In this document: positions 17,218 through 25,308 of the stretch, in pieces | How the letters are laid out: the number at the start of each line of letters is the position of its first letter | Position numbering within the stretch: position 1 is the stretch's first letter | From: UMGS1519 sp050951005 | GTDB taxonomy: Bacteria > Actinomycetota > Coriobacteriia > Coriobacteriales > Eggerthellaceae | Direction: 5' to 3' | Length of the DNA stretch: 64,000 bases | Assembly: GCA_050951005.1 (NCBI GenBank) | Contig: JBMNIP010000001.1 | Coordinates: 62,001 to 126,000, forward strand | The notes under the pieces: generated by a model | Databases searched by the model: none | Told to the model about the DNA's origin: nothing | Seen by the model: only the letters and a program-made list of their open reading frames with translations | Made by a program: the position numbers and the translations under genes

Positions 17218-18393
17218 ATGAAGTCTGCGAAAATGACCGCGACCGCTGCATTGGTAGTCGTTGCATCGTTGTCCCTGGTGCTGCTCTCCGGTTGCAGCAG
17301 CAATGGTATGACGGGCGGTGTTGCCGCAACGGTCAATGGCACCGAGATTTCGGAAGATACCATCACCGAGTATATCCAGAACATGCGCGAATCGAATGGG
17401 CTGAGCGATGACAGCGCCTGGGGGGAATACCTTTCCACCTATGGCCAGACGCCTGAATCCGTTCGCTCCGACGTCATTGACTACTACGTGAAGATCGAGT
17501 TGGAGAAGCAGTACGCCAATGCGAACAACATCTCGGTCAGCGATGATGAAGTGAACAAGGCCATCGAGTCCGTCAAATCCAACTACAGCAACGACGAAGC
17601 TTGGCAGTCCGCGCTCAGCAGCGCAGGCCTGACAGAGGACACCTACAAGGAGAATGTCACGAACGCACTGCTCGAGCAGAAGGTTTCCGATGCAGTGACC
17701 AAGGGGAAGACGACCCCCTCCGATAAGAAGGTCCTGAAGACCATCAAGACCTACAAGTCCTACTTCAGCGGTATGAAGAAATCCTCGCATATCCTGTTCT
17801 CCAGCAAGGATAAGAAGAAGGCTAAGAAGGTACTTGCCCAAATCAAGAGCGGAAAGATCACCTTCGAGGAAGCTGCAAAGAAATATTCCACCGATAGCGG
17901 CAGCGCGAAGAATGGCGGCAACGTCGGTTGGGACAAGCTGAACAGCTTCGTGACCGAGTACACCAAGGCGCTCAACAAGCTGGATAAGGGCGAGATCAGC
18001 GGCCTCGTATCAAGCGATTACGGCATCCACATCATCAAGTGCACCGACGAATGGAAAGCCCCCAAGAAGCTGACCAGCCTTGACCAGGTGCCAGATGGCC
18101 TAGTGAAATACATCAAGAATTACCTGAAGAGCAACAACGAGTCCACGAAGTTCCAGGAATGGTACGACGATTACAAGAGCAAGCAGGACATCAGCACCAA
18201 CGACATGCCGTCCGATGTGCCCTACAACGTGGATATGTCCCAGTACAGCTCCTCTTCGGAGGACACGACGGCCAGCGAATCCTCCTCGTCGAGCGAGAGC
18301 TCTTCGTCTGAAAGCTCCAGCAGCTCGGAAAGCTCAAGCTCTTCCAGCTCCTCCAGCAGCTCGGAAAGCTCCAGTTCGTCCAGCAGCAATTAA
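17218..18393 (+). CDS. PrsA-like lipoprotein peptidyl-prolyl isomerase
   Basis: An exported foldase, 391 residues. The signal peptide ends in the lipobox LLSGC (lipidated Cys about 26). A SurA-like N-terminal chaperone region begins VAATVNGTEIS, then a parvulin rotamase domain spans roughly 180-275 (SSHILFSS, EEAAKKYSTDSGSAKNGGNVGW, YGIHIIKC). After about residue 340 the protein ends in a run of almost pure Ser with scattered Glu, an odd low-complexity tail that may act as a flexible or modified spacer. AGAGAGG precedes the ATG. The following ABC ATPase starts about ten bases later and could be co-transcribed. Confidence 0.92.
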   Translation: MKSAKMTATAALVVVASLSLVLLSGCSSNGMTGGVAATVNGTEISEDTITEYIQNMRESNGLSDDSAWGEYLSTYGQTPESVRSDVIDYYVKIELEKQYANANNISVSDDEVNKAIESVKSNYSNDEAWQSALSSAGLTEDTYKENVTNALLEQKVSDAVTKGKTTPSDKKVLKTIKTYKSYFSGMKKSSHILFSSKDKKKAKKVLAQIKSGKITFEEAAKKYSTDSGSAKNGGNVGWDKLNSFVTEYTKALNKLDKGEISGLVSSDYGIHIIKCTDEWKAPKKLTSLDQVPDGLVKYIKNYLKSNNESTKFQEWYDDYKSKQDISTNDMPSDVPYNVDMSQYSSSSEDTTASESSSSSESSSSESSSSSESSSSSSSSSSSESSSSSSSN

Positions 18394-18403
18394 GCAGGTC
18401 GCC

Positions 18404-19237
18404 TTGGCTCGGTCAGCGAATGAAGCCGCGGGCATCGTCGACTTCGATCCCGAAGCGCCGCTTATCGAGATGCACGATGCAGTCATCCGCCGTGGCGGGA
18501 AAGACCTTCTGCAGGTGGATGACTTCGTGCTCGATCGGGGCGACAACATGGTGCTTCTCGGTCCGAACGGTGCGGGCAAGTCCACCTTTATCCATCTGAT
18601 TACCCGTGAGATGCATCCGTTGCACCGCGATGTTCCGTCGGTGCGATTCTGCGGAAGCGACCGTATTGTCGTTGCGGACGTGAAGAAGATGCTCGGTATC
18701 GTGTCTGCAAGCATGCAGGATCAGATTGCCGTCCACCTGCCGGTTCTCGAAGTGGTTGTCGGCGGGTTGTACGGTTCGCTCGGCGTGCCCCGTCATGTGC
18801 AGGCCACACCTCAGGATTACGAACGGGCGCAGGATACGCTCGATCTGCTGGGTATCGGTTCCTTGGCCGATCGCGACGTGAAGACACTTTCCTCCGGTCA
18901 GGCTCGGCGCGTGCTGATTGCCCGTGCATTGGTGCACGATCCTCAGGTTCTGATTCTGGATGAACCCTGCACGGGGCTCGATCCCGAGGGCATGTACTAT
19001 GTACGGCGGAGTCTGCGGAAGCTGGCGCAGCAGGGCAAGGGCATCATCATGGTCACCCACTATCCGGAGGATATCCTGCCCGAGATCGACCGCGTTGTCA
19101 TGATCAAAGACGGGCGCATCTACGACGATGGCCCTAAGGCCGAGCTCATGACAAATGAGCGAATTTCGGGATTGTTCGGGATTCCGTTGGAAGTAAAAGA
19201 ACAGAATGGATATTATTCTCTTGTCAGTGAATACTAG
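18404..19237 (+). CDS. ABC transporter-type ATP-binding protein
   Basis: A single ABC ATPase domain of about 277 residues. Walker A is GPNGAGKST, the signature is LSSGQARRV, and Walker B LILDEPCTGLDPEG is followed by the switch His in MVTHYPEDI. No permease gene is adjacent, so it may energise a distant transporter or resemble stand-alone ModF-type proteins. The start is uncertain: a TTG at 18404 with GCAGG five bases upstream is the best candidate after the preceding stop, and an ATG at 18470 is the next. The frame stays open back through the Ser-rich tail of the previous gene, but that stretch is a shadow. Confidence 0.85.
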   Translation: MARSANEAAGIVDFDPEAPLIEMHDAVIRRGGKDLLQVDDFVLDRGDNMVLLGPNGAGKSTFIHLITREMHPLHRDVPSVRFCGSDRIVVADVKKMLGIVSASMQDQIAVHLPVLEVVVGGLYGSLGVPRHVQATPQDYERAQDTLDLLGIGSLADRDVKTLSSGQARRVLIARALVHDPQVLILDEPCTGLDPEGMYYVRRSLRKLAQQGKGIIMVTHYPEDILPEIDRVVMIKDGRIYDDGPKAELMTNERISGLFGIPLEVKEQNGYYSLVSEY

Positions 19238-19249
19238 ATAGGCTAAACT
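19221..19249 (+). promoter_or_regulatory. tRNA-Ser promoter
   Basis: TTGTCA and TAAACT with a 17-bp spacer. It overlaps the 3' end of the ABC ATPase gene and lies 40 bases before tRNA-Ser(GGA). Confidence 0.65.
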
Positions 19250-19288
19250 ACCAGTCTGCGTTGTGAAACGACAGCGCGTTTGTCAGCC

Positions 19289-19381
19289 GGAGAGATGTCC
19301 GAGTCAGGCTGAAGGAGCACGATTGGAAATCGTGTATACGCCAAAAGCGTATCTGGGGTTCGAATCCCCATCTCTCCGCCA
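19289..19381 (+). tRNA. tRNA-Ser (GGA)
   Basis: A long-variable-arm tRNA. Acceptor GGAGAGA pairs with TCTCTCC, the anticodon loop TTGGAAA gives GGA, the variable arm is TACGCCAAAAGCGTA, and CCA is encoded. Confidence 0.96.
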
Positions 19382-19390
19382 GAGATTTCA

Positions 19391-19418
19391 AGCGCCCAAC
19401 GAAAGCTGGGCGCTTTTA
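19391..19418 (+). terminator. Terminator between the two tRNA-Ser genes
   Basis: AGCGCCCA pairs with TGGGCGCT across 8 bases, followed by TTTATC. Confidence 0.75.
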
Positions 19419-19432
19419 TCTAACTGAATATT

Positions 19433-19525
19433 GGAGAGGTGGCAGAGCGGCTGAATGCGGCGGTCTCGAAAACCGTTTAGCCGGTATTCCCGGCTACCGG
19501 GGTTCAAATCCCCGCCTCTCCGCCA
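19433..19525 (+). tRNA. tRNA-Ser (CGA)
   Basis: Acceptor GGAGAGG pairs with CCTCTCC, anticodon loop CTCGAAA gives CGA, a long variable arm (TAGCCGG...CCGGCTA) is present, and CCA is encoded. It starts 15 bp after the preceding terminator; no strong promoter of its own is visible. Confidence 0.96.
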
Positions 19526-19533
19526 GAATGCTT

Positions 19534-19559
19534 GCGCCCGGGTTGTCCGGGCGCTTTTT
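19534..19559 (+). terminator. Terminator after tRNA-Ser (CGA)
   Basis: GCGCCCGG pairs with CCGGGCGC across GTTGT, followed by TTTTT. Confidence 0.9.
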
Positions 19560-19650
19560 GCTTCAGCTGTTCGCCATACTGATGATCGGTGCCCGCGGCA
19601 TTGCGTTTCTCATCCGTTGCCGAGAACCGCCCGGTGCATTTCCGCTTGCA

Positions 19651-19659
19651 TGCTACACT
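19651..19659 (+). promoter_or_regulatory. Extended -10 for the 19697 gene
   Basis: TGCTACACT, 38 bases before the ATG. The -35 region is weak. Confidence 0.45.
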
Positions 19660-19696
19660 TGTGAATTACAAGGTTGAACCGATGGAGGGAGCTACC

Positions 19697-20248
19697 ATGG
19701 CTGATCGCGTTATCGATCCTCAGCAGACCGAAGTCCCCGAAATGGATGATTTGCTGCAGCGTCTGCTGCAGTACCTGGTTCGCGAAGCGCGCGGTCGCAT
19801 GGAGGCTGACCAGGGCTTTGCCCCGTTTGTCGGCGTTGCCGTGAAGGATGCGCTTGTGCTTGAGGAGATTGAAGGGGAAGAACCTGACGATGTCTACCGT
19901 ATGGCGAAGCACACGGTTGAGGGCACGAGGGGCGCTCAGGCATACGGCCTCTGCTATGACGGCTACATTGACACCGACGATGGCCAGCGCGATGCGATCA
20001 TCGCCGAAGGAGGTATGGCCGGCCAACCGGAAGGCTACGCCATCTGCCTGCTATACGATGCCGATCCGGAGAAGGGCACCTTCAATTTCATCCCTCCGCT
20101 TTCCTATGTCGGCATGGCGCCGAATTTTATGGCGTTTCTGACCGACGATGCCCCAGCATCGGCATCCTATGACGACGAGGAGCTGCAGGCAGACGATGTC
20201 GAGGATGAAGAGGTCGCCACGCAAGAATCAGACGAGCAGGATAACTAG
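19697..20248 (+). CDS. Acidic hypothetical protein, 183 aa
   Basis: I do not recognise this protein. It is soluble and strongly acidic, with an N-terminal amphipathic helix (LLQRLLQYLVREAR), a central mixed alpha/beta part containing FAPFVGVAVKDAL and GYAICLLYDADPEKGTFNFIPPLSYVG, and a highly acidic tail of about 30 residues rich in Asp and Glu. No membrane segment or signal is seen. GGAGGGAG lies six bases before the ATG and decides the start. It has its own promoter between the tRNA-Ser genes and the rpsF operon. Confidence 0.75.
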   Translation: MADRVIDPQQTEVPEMDDLLQRLLQYLVREARGRMEADQGFAPFVGVAVKDALVLEEIEGEEPDDVYRMAKHTVEGTRGAQAYGLCYDGYIDTDDGQRDAIIAEGGMAGQPEGYAICLLYDADPEKGTFNFIPPLSYVGMAPNFMAFLTDDAPASASYDDEELQADDVEDEEVATQESDEQDN

Positions 20249-20486
20249 CGAACGGTTTTCGGTTCGCCCTCGTGTACCCTGGCGCGTCTGAGGGATTGCG
20301 GCGCTTTAGCGAAAAATGAGCAACACGATAGCCTTCTCGCACAGCGGCGCGAGAAGGCTTCGTTATGCTGGAAGCGCCAACAGGGAAACCGATGGGCAAC
20401 GGCAGGGTGCTGTGTTATCGGTGCTTTTCTTCGTCGTATCCCGCAGAAGATATGTGCGCCCTTCGTGAAAAGCATTCCGCTTCATC
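20249..20486. other. Intergenic region before rpsF; one strong hairpin
   Basis: No convincing gene is seen. An 11-bp perfect stem (AGCCTTCTCGC, 20330-20340, with GCGAGAAGGCT, 20349-20359) followed by TCGTTA may terminate transcription from the gene ending at 20248. A smaller dyad GCGAAC/GTTCGC lies at 20248-20267. Confidence 0.45.
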
Positions 20487-20515
20487 TTGCGGTACCGGGA
20501 TGCCCTTGCTAGAAT
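20487..20515 (+). promoter_or_regulatory. rpsF operon promoter
   Basis: TTGCGG and TAGAAT with a 17-bp spacer, and the -10 is extended (TGCTAGAAT). It leaves a leader of about 64 bases before rpsF. This is one of the best promoters in the window. Confidence 0.75.
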
Positions 20516-20584
20516 GACCGAGCTAATCCTGCTTCGGGCGTTCCTTCACAGGTCCGGAGCCGCAAGTCCAGAGGAGGTGAGCTG

Positions 20585-20878
20585 ATGAAGGCTTATGAAC
20601 TGCTGTTTTTTGTCAATCCCGCGATTGATGAAGAAACCCGTCTCGCAACCATGAAACGCGTTGAGAACGTTCTGTCTACCGACAATGGCAAGATCGACAA
20701 CGTCTCCGCTTGGGGTAAGCGCAAGCTGGCGTATGAGATCAACGGCTTGACCGACGGTGATTACACCCTCATTGATTTCCATGCTGAGCCGGAGAATATT
20801 GCCGAGATCGACCGTATTCTTCGCATCACCGACGCTGTAGAGCGTCACATGATCGTACGTCGCGACGACCGCGAGTAA
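20585..20878 (+). CDS. rpsF: 30S ribosomal protein S6
   Basis: A 97-residue S6, which pairs with S18 on the platform of the small subunit. It opens with the typical KAYELLFFVNPAIDEE, has WGKRKLAYEINGLTDGDYTLIDF in the middle and ends at RHMIVRRDD. It is of standard length without a long tail. AGAGGAGGTGAGCTG precedes the ATG. It is first in the rpsF-ssb-rpsR-rplI operon. Confidence 0.98.
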   Translation: MKAYELLFFVNPAIDEETRLATMKRVENVLSTDNGKIDNVSAWGKRKLAYEINGLTDGDYTLIDFHAEPENIAEIDRILRITDAVERHMIVRRDDRE

Positions 20879-20921
20879 TCACGACCGGCACTAGGTGCCA
20901 AAGCATGAAAGAGGGTATGAG

Positions 20922-21386
20922 ATGAGCATCAATCGAGTCATTATAAGTGGCAATCTGACCCGCGATCCGGAGCTGCGCCATACGACCAGCGGAACCGCTG
21001 TTCTGGCCATCGGCGTTGCAGTGAATGATCGCCGCAGGAACAATCAGACCGGCGAATGGGAAGACTACCCCAATTTCGTCGATTGCACGATGTTCGGCAC
21101 CCGCGCAGAGGCTATCAGCCGTTATCTTTCCAAAGGCAGCAAGGTTGCCATCGAAGGCAAGCTTCGCTGGAGCCAATGGGAGCGCGATGGTCAGAAGCGA
21201 TCGAAGCTCGAGGTCATCATCGACGAGATCGAGTTCATGTCCAGCCGTAACAGCGGCGGAAACGGCGGTTACCAGGGCGGAGGAAATTACGAGCAGCGCC
21301 AGAACGCCTCGTATTCGCCCGCACCTTCCGCACCCGCTGCGCCGGCGGTTGATGCCTCGGTCTACGATGAGGACATCCCGTTCTAG
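20922..21386 (+). CDS. ssb: Single-stranded DNA-binding protein
   Basis: A 154-residue SSB. The OB fold runs from SINRVIISGNLTRDPELR through FVDCTMFGTRAE and GSKVAIEGKLRWSQWE to about residue 108. A Gly/Asn/Gln-rich linker follows and the acidic tip ends DEDIPF, the partner-docking peptide. The start at 20922 is chosen over 20895 because the family starts at MSINRV and GAGGG lies seven bases upstream. It is placed between rpsF and rpsR, as in most Gram-positive bacteria. Confidence 0.97.
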   Translation: MSINRVIISGNLTRDPELRHTTSGTAVLAIGVAVNDRRRNNQTGEWEDYPNFVDCTMFGTRAEAISRYLSKGSKVAIEGKLRWSQWERDGQKRSKLEVIIDEIEFMSSRNSGGNGGYQGGGNYEQRQNASYSPAPSAPAAPAVDASVYDEDIPF

Positions 21387-21406
21387 GTTAAAGAGAGGTA
21401 ATTTCA

Positions 21407-21667
21407 ATGGCAGATTATGTCAAGCAGCCGCGCCGCAAGTACTGCCAGTTCTGCAAGGATGGTACCGAGTACATCGACTACAAGGACACCCAGATGCTGC
21501 GCAAGTACGTTACCGACCGCGGTAAAATCAAGCCGCGCCACGTCACTGGCGCCTGCAACCAGCACCAGCGTGACATCGCCAACGCTGTAAAGCGTGCGCG
21601 CGAGATGGCGCTGATGCCGTACGCAGTCCCCTCCGTCAGCGGTCGTGGCGACCGCCGCAATCGCTAA
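21407..21667 (+). CDS. rpsR: 30S ribosomal protein S18
   Basis: An 86-residue S18. It contains RRKYCQFCKDGTEYIDYKD near the N-terminus with a Cys-x2-Cys pair, then the conserved LRKYVTDRGKIKPRHVTGACNQHQRDIANAVKRARE. AGAGAGG precedes the ATG. Retention of two Cys (plus one in GACNQH) marks the zinc-type C+ form, which is a point for zinc-response comparisons. Confidence 0.97.
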   Translation: MADYVKQPRRKYCQFCKDGTEYIDYKDTQMLRKYVTDRGKIKPRHVTGACNQHQRDIANAVKRAREMALMPYAVPSVSGRGDRRNR

Positions 21668-21682
21668 TCCGAGGAGGCTTTC

Positions 21683-22255
21683 ATGAAGGTAATTCTATTG
21701 ACTGAAGTTCACGGCAAGGGCGGTGAGGGCGACGTCATCGACGTGGCCCGCGGTTTCGCCAACAACTACCTGCTGCCGCAGAAGAAGGCGGTCCTGGCTA
21801 CGAAGGGCAACCTGAAGCAGCTGGAGCAGCGCCGTGCAAACATCGCAAAGCGCGAAGAGACCCGCGTTGCCAACGCTGAGGCCCTAAAGGACCAGCTGCA
21901 GGGCAAGGTCGTCAAGGTCGATGCCCGCGTCGGCGAAGAGGGTCAGCTGTTCGGCTCCGTTACCGCCGCGCAGATTGCCGATGCTCTGAAGGAGCAGGAA
22001 GGCATCGAAGTCGACCGCAAGCGCATCGAGCTGGGCAACCCCATCCGTGTTGCCGGCAAGCATCAGGTCGAGATTTCCCTGTACCGCACGATCAAGGCCG
22101 GTATCACGGTCCAAGTCGGCGACGAGCAGGCTGCTTCCGATGAAGAGGCGCCGGCTGAGGACACCATCGACGAGACGGCTGTTACCGAGGAAGAAGCGGC
22201 AGCCGTTGCCGTTGCCGATGCCGAGGAGGAAAAGTCCGAGGAGGCTGCCGAATAG
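21683..22255 (+). CDS. rplI: 50S ribosomal protein L9
   Basis: A 190-residue L9. The N-terminal domain has MKVILLTEVHGKGGEGDVIDVARGFANNYLLPQKKA, then the long connecting helix and the C-terminal domain ending at about residue 150. About 40 extra residues follow, rich in Glu/Asp/Ala (DEEAPAEDTIDETAVTEEE). L9 is normally near 150 residues, so this acidic tail is an extension. GAGGAGG precedes the ATG. Confidence 0.97.
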   Translation: MKVILLTEVHGKGGEGDVIDVARGFANNYLLPQKKAVLATKGNLKQLEQRRANIAKREETRVANAEALKDQLQGKVVKVDARVGEEGQLFGSVTAAQIADALKEQEGIEVDRKRIELGNPIRVAGKHQVEISLYRTIKAGITVQVGDEQAASDEEAPAEDTIDETAVTEEEAAAVAVADAEEEKSEEAAE

Positions 22256-22292
22256 TTCCGGCAGACTTCCTTCCAACTCCGGTTGGCCATTG

Positions 22293-22326
22293 CTCCCCGC
22301 GGCAATTGCTGCGGGGAGTTTTCTTT
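22293..22326 (+). terminator. Terminator of the rpsF-rplI operon
   Basis: CTCCCCGC pairs with GCGGGGAG across a 10-base loop, followed by TTTTCTTT. Confidence 0.92.
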
Positions 22327-22415
22327 ACAATGGGCGTTTGCAAGAAGTTGGTAAGGGCGGCCGAGATTGTTGGATAATCGGAACTAGACGGTTCTGGATA
22401 AGCGAAAGGAAAGCC

Positions 22416-23852
22416 ATGGCGCAGGATAACGGGAACGCAAACGACTATCCGCCTATCGATTCCTATGACGGTAGCGGGGCGTATCCGGTGTCCGATGGCG
22501 GTGGCGGAGCCGCTTCGCGCCAGGACCCGCACAATATCGAAGCCGAGAAGGCAGTGCTTGCCGCTTGCTTGCTGAGCGACGAGGCAATGGGCGATATCGC
22601 AGTCAAGCTGCAGCCCGACAATTTCTACCGGAGCGCTCATCAGATCATCTTCGAGGCGATGCTCGACCTGTACAAACGGCATGTGCCCATCGACCAGATC
22701 TCTTTGGAGGAACGCCTCCGCGCCGAGGGAATGTTGGACGTCGTCGGCGGCCGTTCGTATCTGCTGGACCTGGCCGACAACACATTCGCGCTGACAAACT
22801 GGCGCATGCACACCGATGTTGTGAAGCGCACCTACATCCTGCGCGGGCTCATCCGCGCCTCATCCGAGATCACCGCCCTTGCCTACAGCGCTCCCGATAA
22901 TCTGGACCAGGTTGTGGAAGAGGCGGAGAAAACGCTGTTCCAGGTAACGGAGAAGCGTGTGTCCTCCACATTCAAGAGCGTTGACAGCCTGCTGGAGGAA
23001 ACCTTCAACGAAATCGAGAAGCTGGCTGACCAGCAGGATCACATGGCGGGCGTGCCGACGGGCTTCAAGGATGTTGATGATTTGTTCCATGGTTGGCGCG
23101 GCGGTGATTTGATTATCCTTGCGGCACGTCCCGGTGTCGGCAAGACCGCGCTCGCGCTGAACATCGCAGCGAATGCGGCAAAGGCAGGGGTGGCCACGGC
23201 TTATTTCTCCCTGGAGATGAGCGCTATCCAGCTGATGCAACGTGTGCTGTGCTCTCAAGCGGGCGTTAGCCTTTCCAAGGTGCGCGGCGGCTATCTGGGA
23301 GAGAATGATTGGCCGCTTCTCGGCGATGCCTTGCAGCGTCTATCCGGTTTGCCGCTGTACATCGACGACTCCCCCGATCTTTCCATCTTGGAGCTGCGGG
23401 CGAAAGCACGCCGCGAACTGCGCCATTTCGAGAAGGGCCTGATCATCGTCGACTATCTGCAGCTGATGAATCCGCCGGTGCCGCGACGCGACGGCAACCG
23501 CAACGTCGAGGTCGGCGAAATCTCGCGTGGTTTGAAGGTGCTAGCGAAGGAGATGGACATGCCGGTCTTGGCGCTCTCGCAGTTGTCGCGTGCAGTCGAA
23601 ATGCGCGGAAAGAAGCGCCCGCAGTTGTCCGACCTGCGTGAATCCGGCTCAATCGAGCAGGATGCCGATATCGTCATGTTCGTGGACCGCAGCATGAACG
23701 AGCAGGAGGCCGAACAGGATGGGCGCCCCGATATGGGCACGGCCGAGCTCATCGTCGCCAAGCACCGCAACGGTCCCACGCGCGATATCACGCTTGCGTA
23801 CACGGCAGAGAACACCACCTACAGCGACTGGTACGACGCATCCCAGCTGTAG
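22416..23852 (+). CDS. dnaB: Replicative DNA helicase DnaB
   Basis: A 478-residue hexameric helicase that unwinds the fork. A Gly/Ser-rich N-terminus of about 35 residues precedes the N-terminal collar domain (IEAEKAVLAACLLSDEAM). The RecA-like domain has Walker A ARPGVGKTAL near 237, Walker B LIIVDYLQLMNPP and the conserved LSQLSRAVEMRGKKRPQLSD. It appears complete and without an intein. GAAAGGAAA lies just before the ATG. It follows the rplI terminator, so it probably has its own promoter. Confidence 0.97.
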   Translation: MAQDNGNANDYPPIDSYDGSGAYPVSDGGGGAASRQDPHNIEAEKAVLAACLLSDEAMGDIAVKLQPDNFYRSAHQIIFEAMLDLYKRHVPIDQISLEERLRAEGMLDVVGGRSYLLDLADNTFALTNWRMHTDVVKRTYILRGLIRASSEITALAYSAPDNLDQVVEEAEKTLFQVTEKRVSSTFKSVDSLLEETFNEIEKLADQQDHMAGVPTGFKDVDDLFHGWRGGDLIILAARPGVGKTALALNIAANAAKAGVATAYFSLEMSAIQLMQRVLCSQAGVSLSKVRGGYLGENDWPLLGDALQRLSGLPLYIDDSPDLSILELRAKARRELRHFEKGLIIVDYLQLMNPPVPRRDGNRNVEVGEISRGLKVLAKEMDMPVLALSQLSRAVEMRGKKRPQLSDLRESGSIEQDADIVMFVDRSMNEQEAEQDGRPDMGTAELIVAKHRNGPTRDITLAYTAENTTYSDWYDASQL

Positions 23853-24008
23853 AATGGAGATCGAGCGGGTATGCCCGCAATCGCTTGTCCCGGGAAATCG
23901 AGGGCCCTGCCCGTGCCGACTTCCGGGTGTTGTGCCCGCACACACCGGTGAATGTGCGAATATGCTCAGAGCACGGGATTGTCGGTAAGGGTTTTTCAAA
24001 AGTCGAGC

Positions 24009-24036
24009 TTTCCGATAACCGTACTTTCGCTACACT
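24009..24036 (+). promoter_or_regulatory. Promoter of the YhaO-like gene (leaderless)
   Basis: TTTCCG and TACACT with a 16-bp spacer. The -10 ends six bases before the ATG at 24043 and no Shine-Dalgarno is present. Confidence 0.5.
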
Positions 24037-24042
24037 GGGTGC

Positions 24043-25308
24043 ATGAGCGAAACCGTGACATTCATCCATGCTGCCGACCTGCATCTCGGTGCGCCCTTTC
24101 TGGGGCTGCGGCATGTCTCGGAGCGTTGGGCCGACCGGCTGATCCGAGCGGTCCCCGAGGCGTTCGACCGCCTTATCCAATCGGCGCTCGATCACAACGT
24201 GGATTTCGTGCTCATCTCCGGCGACCTCTTCGATGCCGCGCACCCTTCCTACGGCGAGTTCATGCGGTTCATCGACGGGGTGAACCGATTGGGCGACGCT
24301 GGCATTCCCGTCTATTTCTGCACCGGCAACCATGACCCGTACACGGCTTGGCGAAAAAGCTATGCTTCCCTGCCAGAAAATGCATTCATGTTCTCGGCTT
24401 CCCGGCCAAGCTATTTCTGCTATGAGCGCGCGGGAGAGCCGTTGGTAGCGCTTATGGGGCGCGGCTTCTACAGCCAGTCATGGGCTGCAGACGAAAAGGT
24501 GGAAGAAGGCCTCACGCCCGCAGAAGCGCACCGCGCACTCGGAGTGGATACACCCTTCACCGTAGGCGTTATCCATACGGGGCTTGACCGGGATCCCTCC
24601 AAGGCTCCCGTCTCCCCCGCCGCGCTGCTGCGTACCAAGACGGATTACTGGGCGCTTGGGCATCTGCATACACCTGAGATCGTCGACAGCACGGCCGATC
24701 CGCACATCGTTTACGCCGGCTGCATCCAAGGCCGCGCGATGAATGAGACCGGCATGCATGGGATCGCCCTGGTTACCCTGACAACCGGGCAGCCGAACCA
24801 GCTCACCTTCATTCCCACCGCAAGCGTCGTGTGGGAACAGCCGCAGGTCGATGTCTCTTCATGCGAGAGCATTTCCGACATGGTAGAACGGGTGCAGAGT
24901 ACCCTGCGCCAGCTGAACGCTCAGAATCATTGCAACGAGATGATCGAGCGGGTAACGCTTGTGGGTGCAACGCCGATTCACGAGCTGTTGCAGCAACCGA
25001 ACATGCTCGATGAGGTTCGGCAGCGCATCAACGACGAGGTCGTCGAGTTCTATTGCGATGCGGTCATCGATAAAACGAGTCTGCCTGTCAATCGTGCTGC
25101 ATTGCGCAACGAAGGATTGTTCCCTGCCGTGTTCATGGAGGCGGCCGAACGGCAGATGCAGGAACCCGATCGGGAGCTTGCGTTCTTGCAACGGGAATTC
25201 GCGCAGCGGGGGTTTTCGCTTCCCCGCTCGCTTGAGCAGGAGCTTCAGGAACTTGGCGCCGATGCCGAAAGCCTTGTGCTCGACATGTTGAACGGAGGCC
25301 GGGCATGA
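24043..25308 (+). CDS. YhaO/SbcD-like DNA repair nuclease
   Basis: A 421-residue calcineurin-like phosphoesterase of the Mre11/SbcD superfamily. The metal motifs are FIHAADLHLG (D13, H15), LISGDLFD and CTGNHD, then GVIHTG and the late GHLHTPE. It most resembles YhaO-type proteins. It overlaps the next gene by the ATGA at 25305, so nuclease and ATPase are translated together, as in SbcCD/Rad50-Mre11 systems. No Shine-Dalgarno is seen, and a -10 six bases upstream points to a leaderless message. The exact DNA substrate is unknown. Confidence 0.88.
   Translation: MSETVTFIHAADLHLGAPFLGLRHVSERWADRLIRAVPEAFDRLIQSALDHNVDFVLISGDLFDAAHPSYGEFMRFIDGVNRLGDAGIPVYFCTGNHDPYTAWRKSYASLPENAFMFSASRPSYFCYERAGEPLVALMGRGFYSQSWAADEKVEEGLTPAEAHRALGVDTPFTVGVIHTGLDRDPSKAPVSPAALLRTKTDYWALGHLHTPEIVDSTADPHIVYAGCIQGRAMNETGMHGIALVTLTTGQPNQLTFIPTASVVWEQPQVDVSSCESISDMVERVQSTLRQLNAQNHCNEMIERVTLVGATPIHELLQQPNMLDEVRQRINDEVVEFYCDAVIDKTSLPVNRAALRNEGLFPAVFMEAAERQMQEPDRELAFLQREFAQRGFSLPRSLEQELQELGADAESLVLDMLNGGRA

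Noticed and set aside
18215..18403. Upstream extension of the ABC ATPase frame
   Set aside because: It is the shadow of the poly-Ser coding tract in another frame (Pro/Arg/Ala-rich), and no ribosome site is found there.
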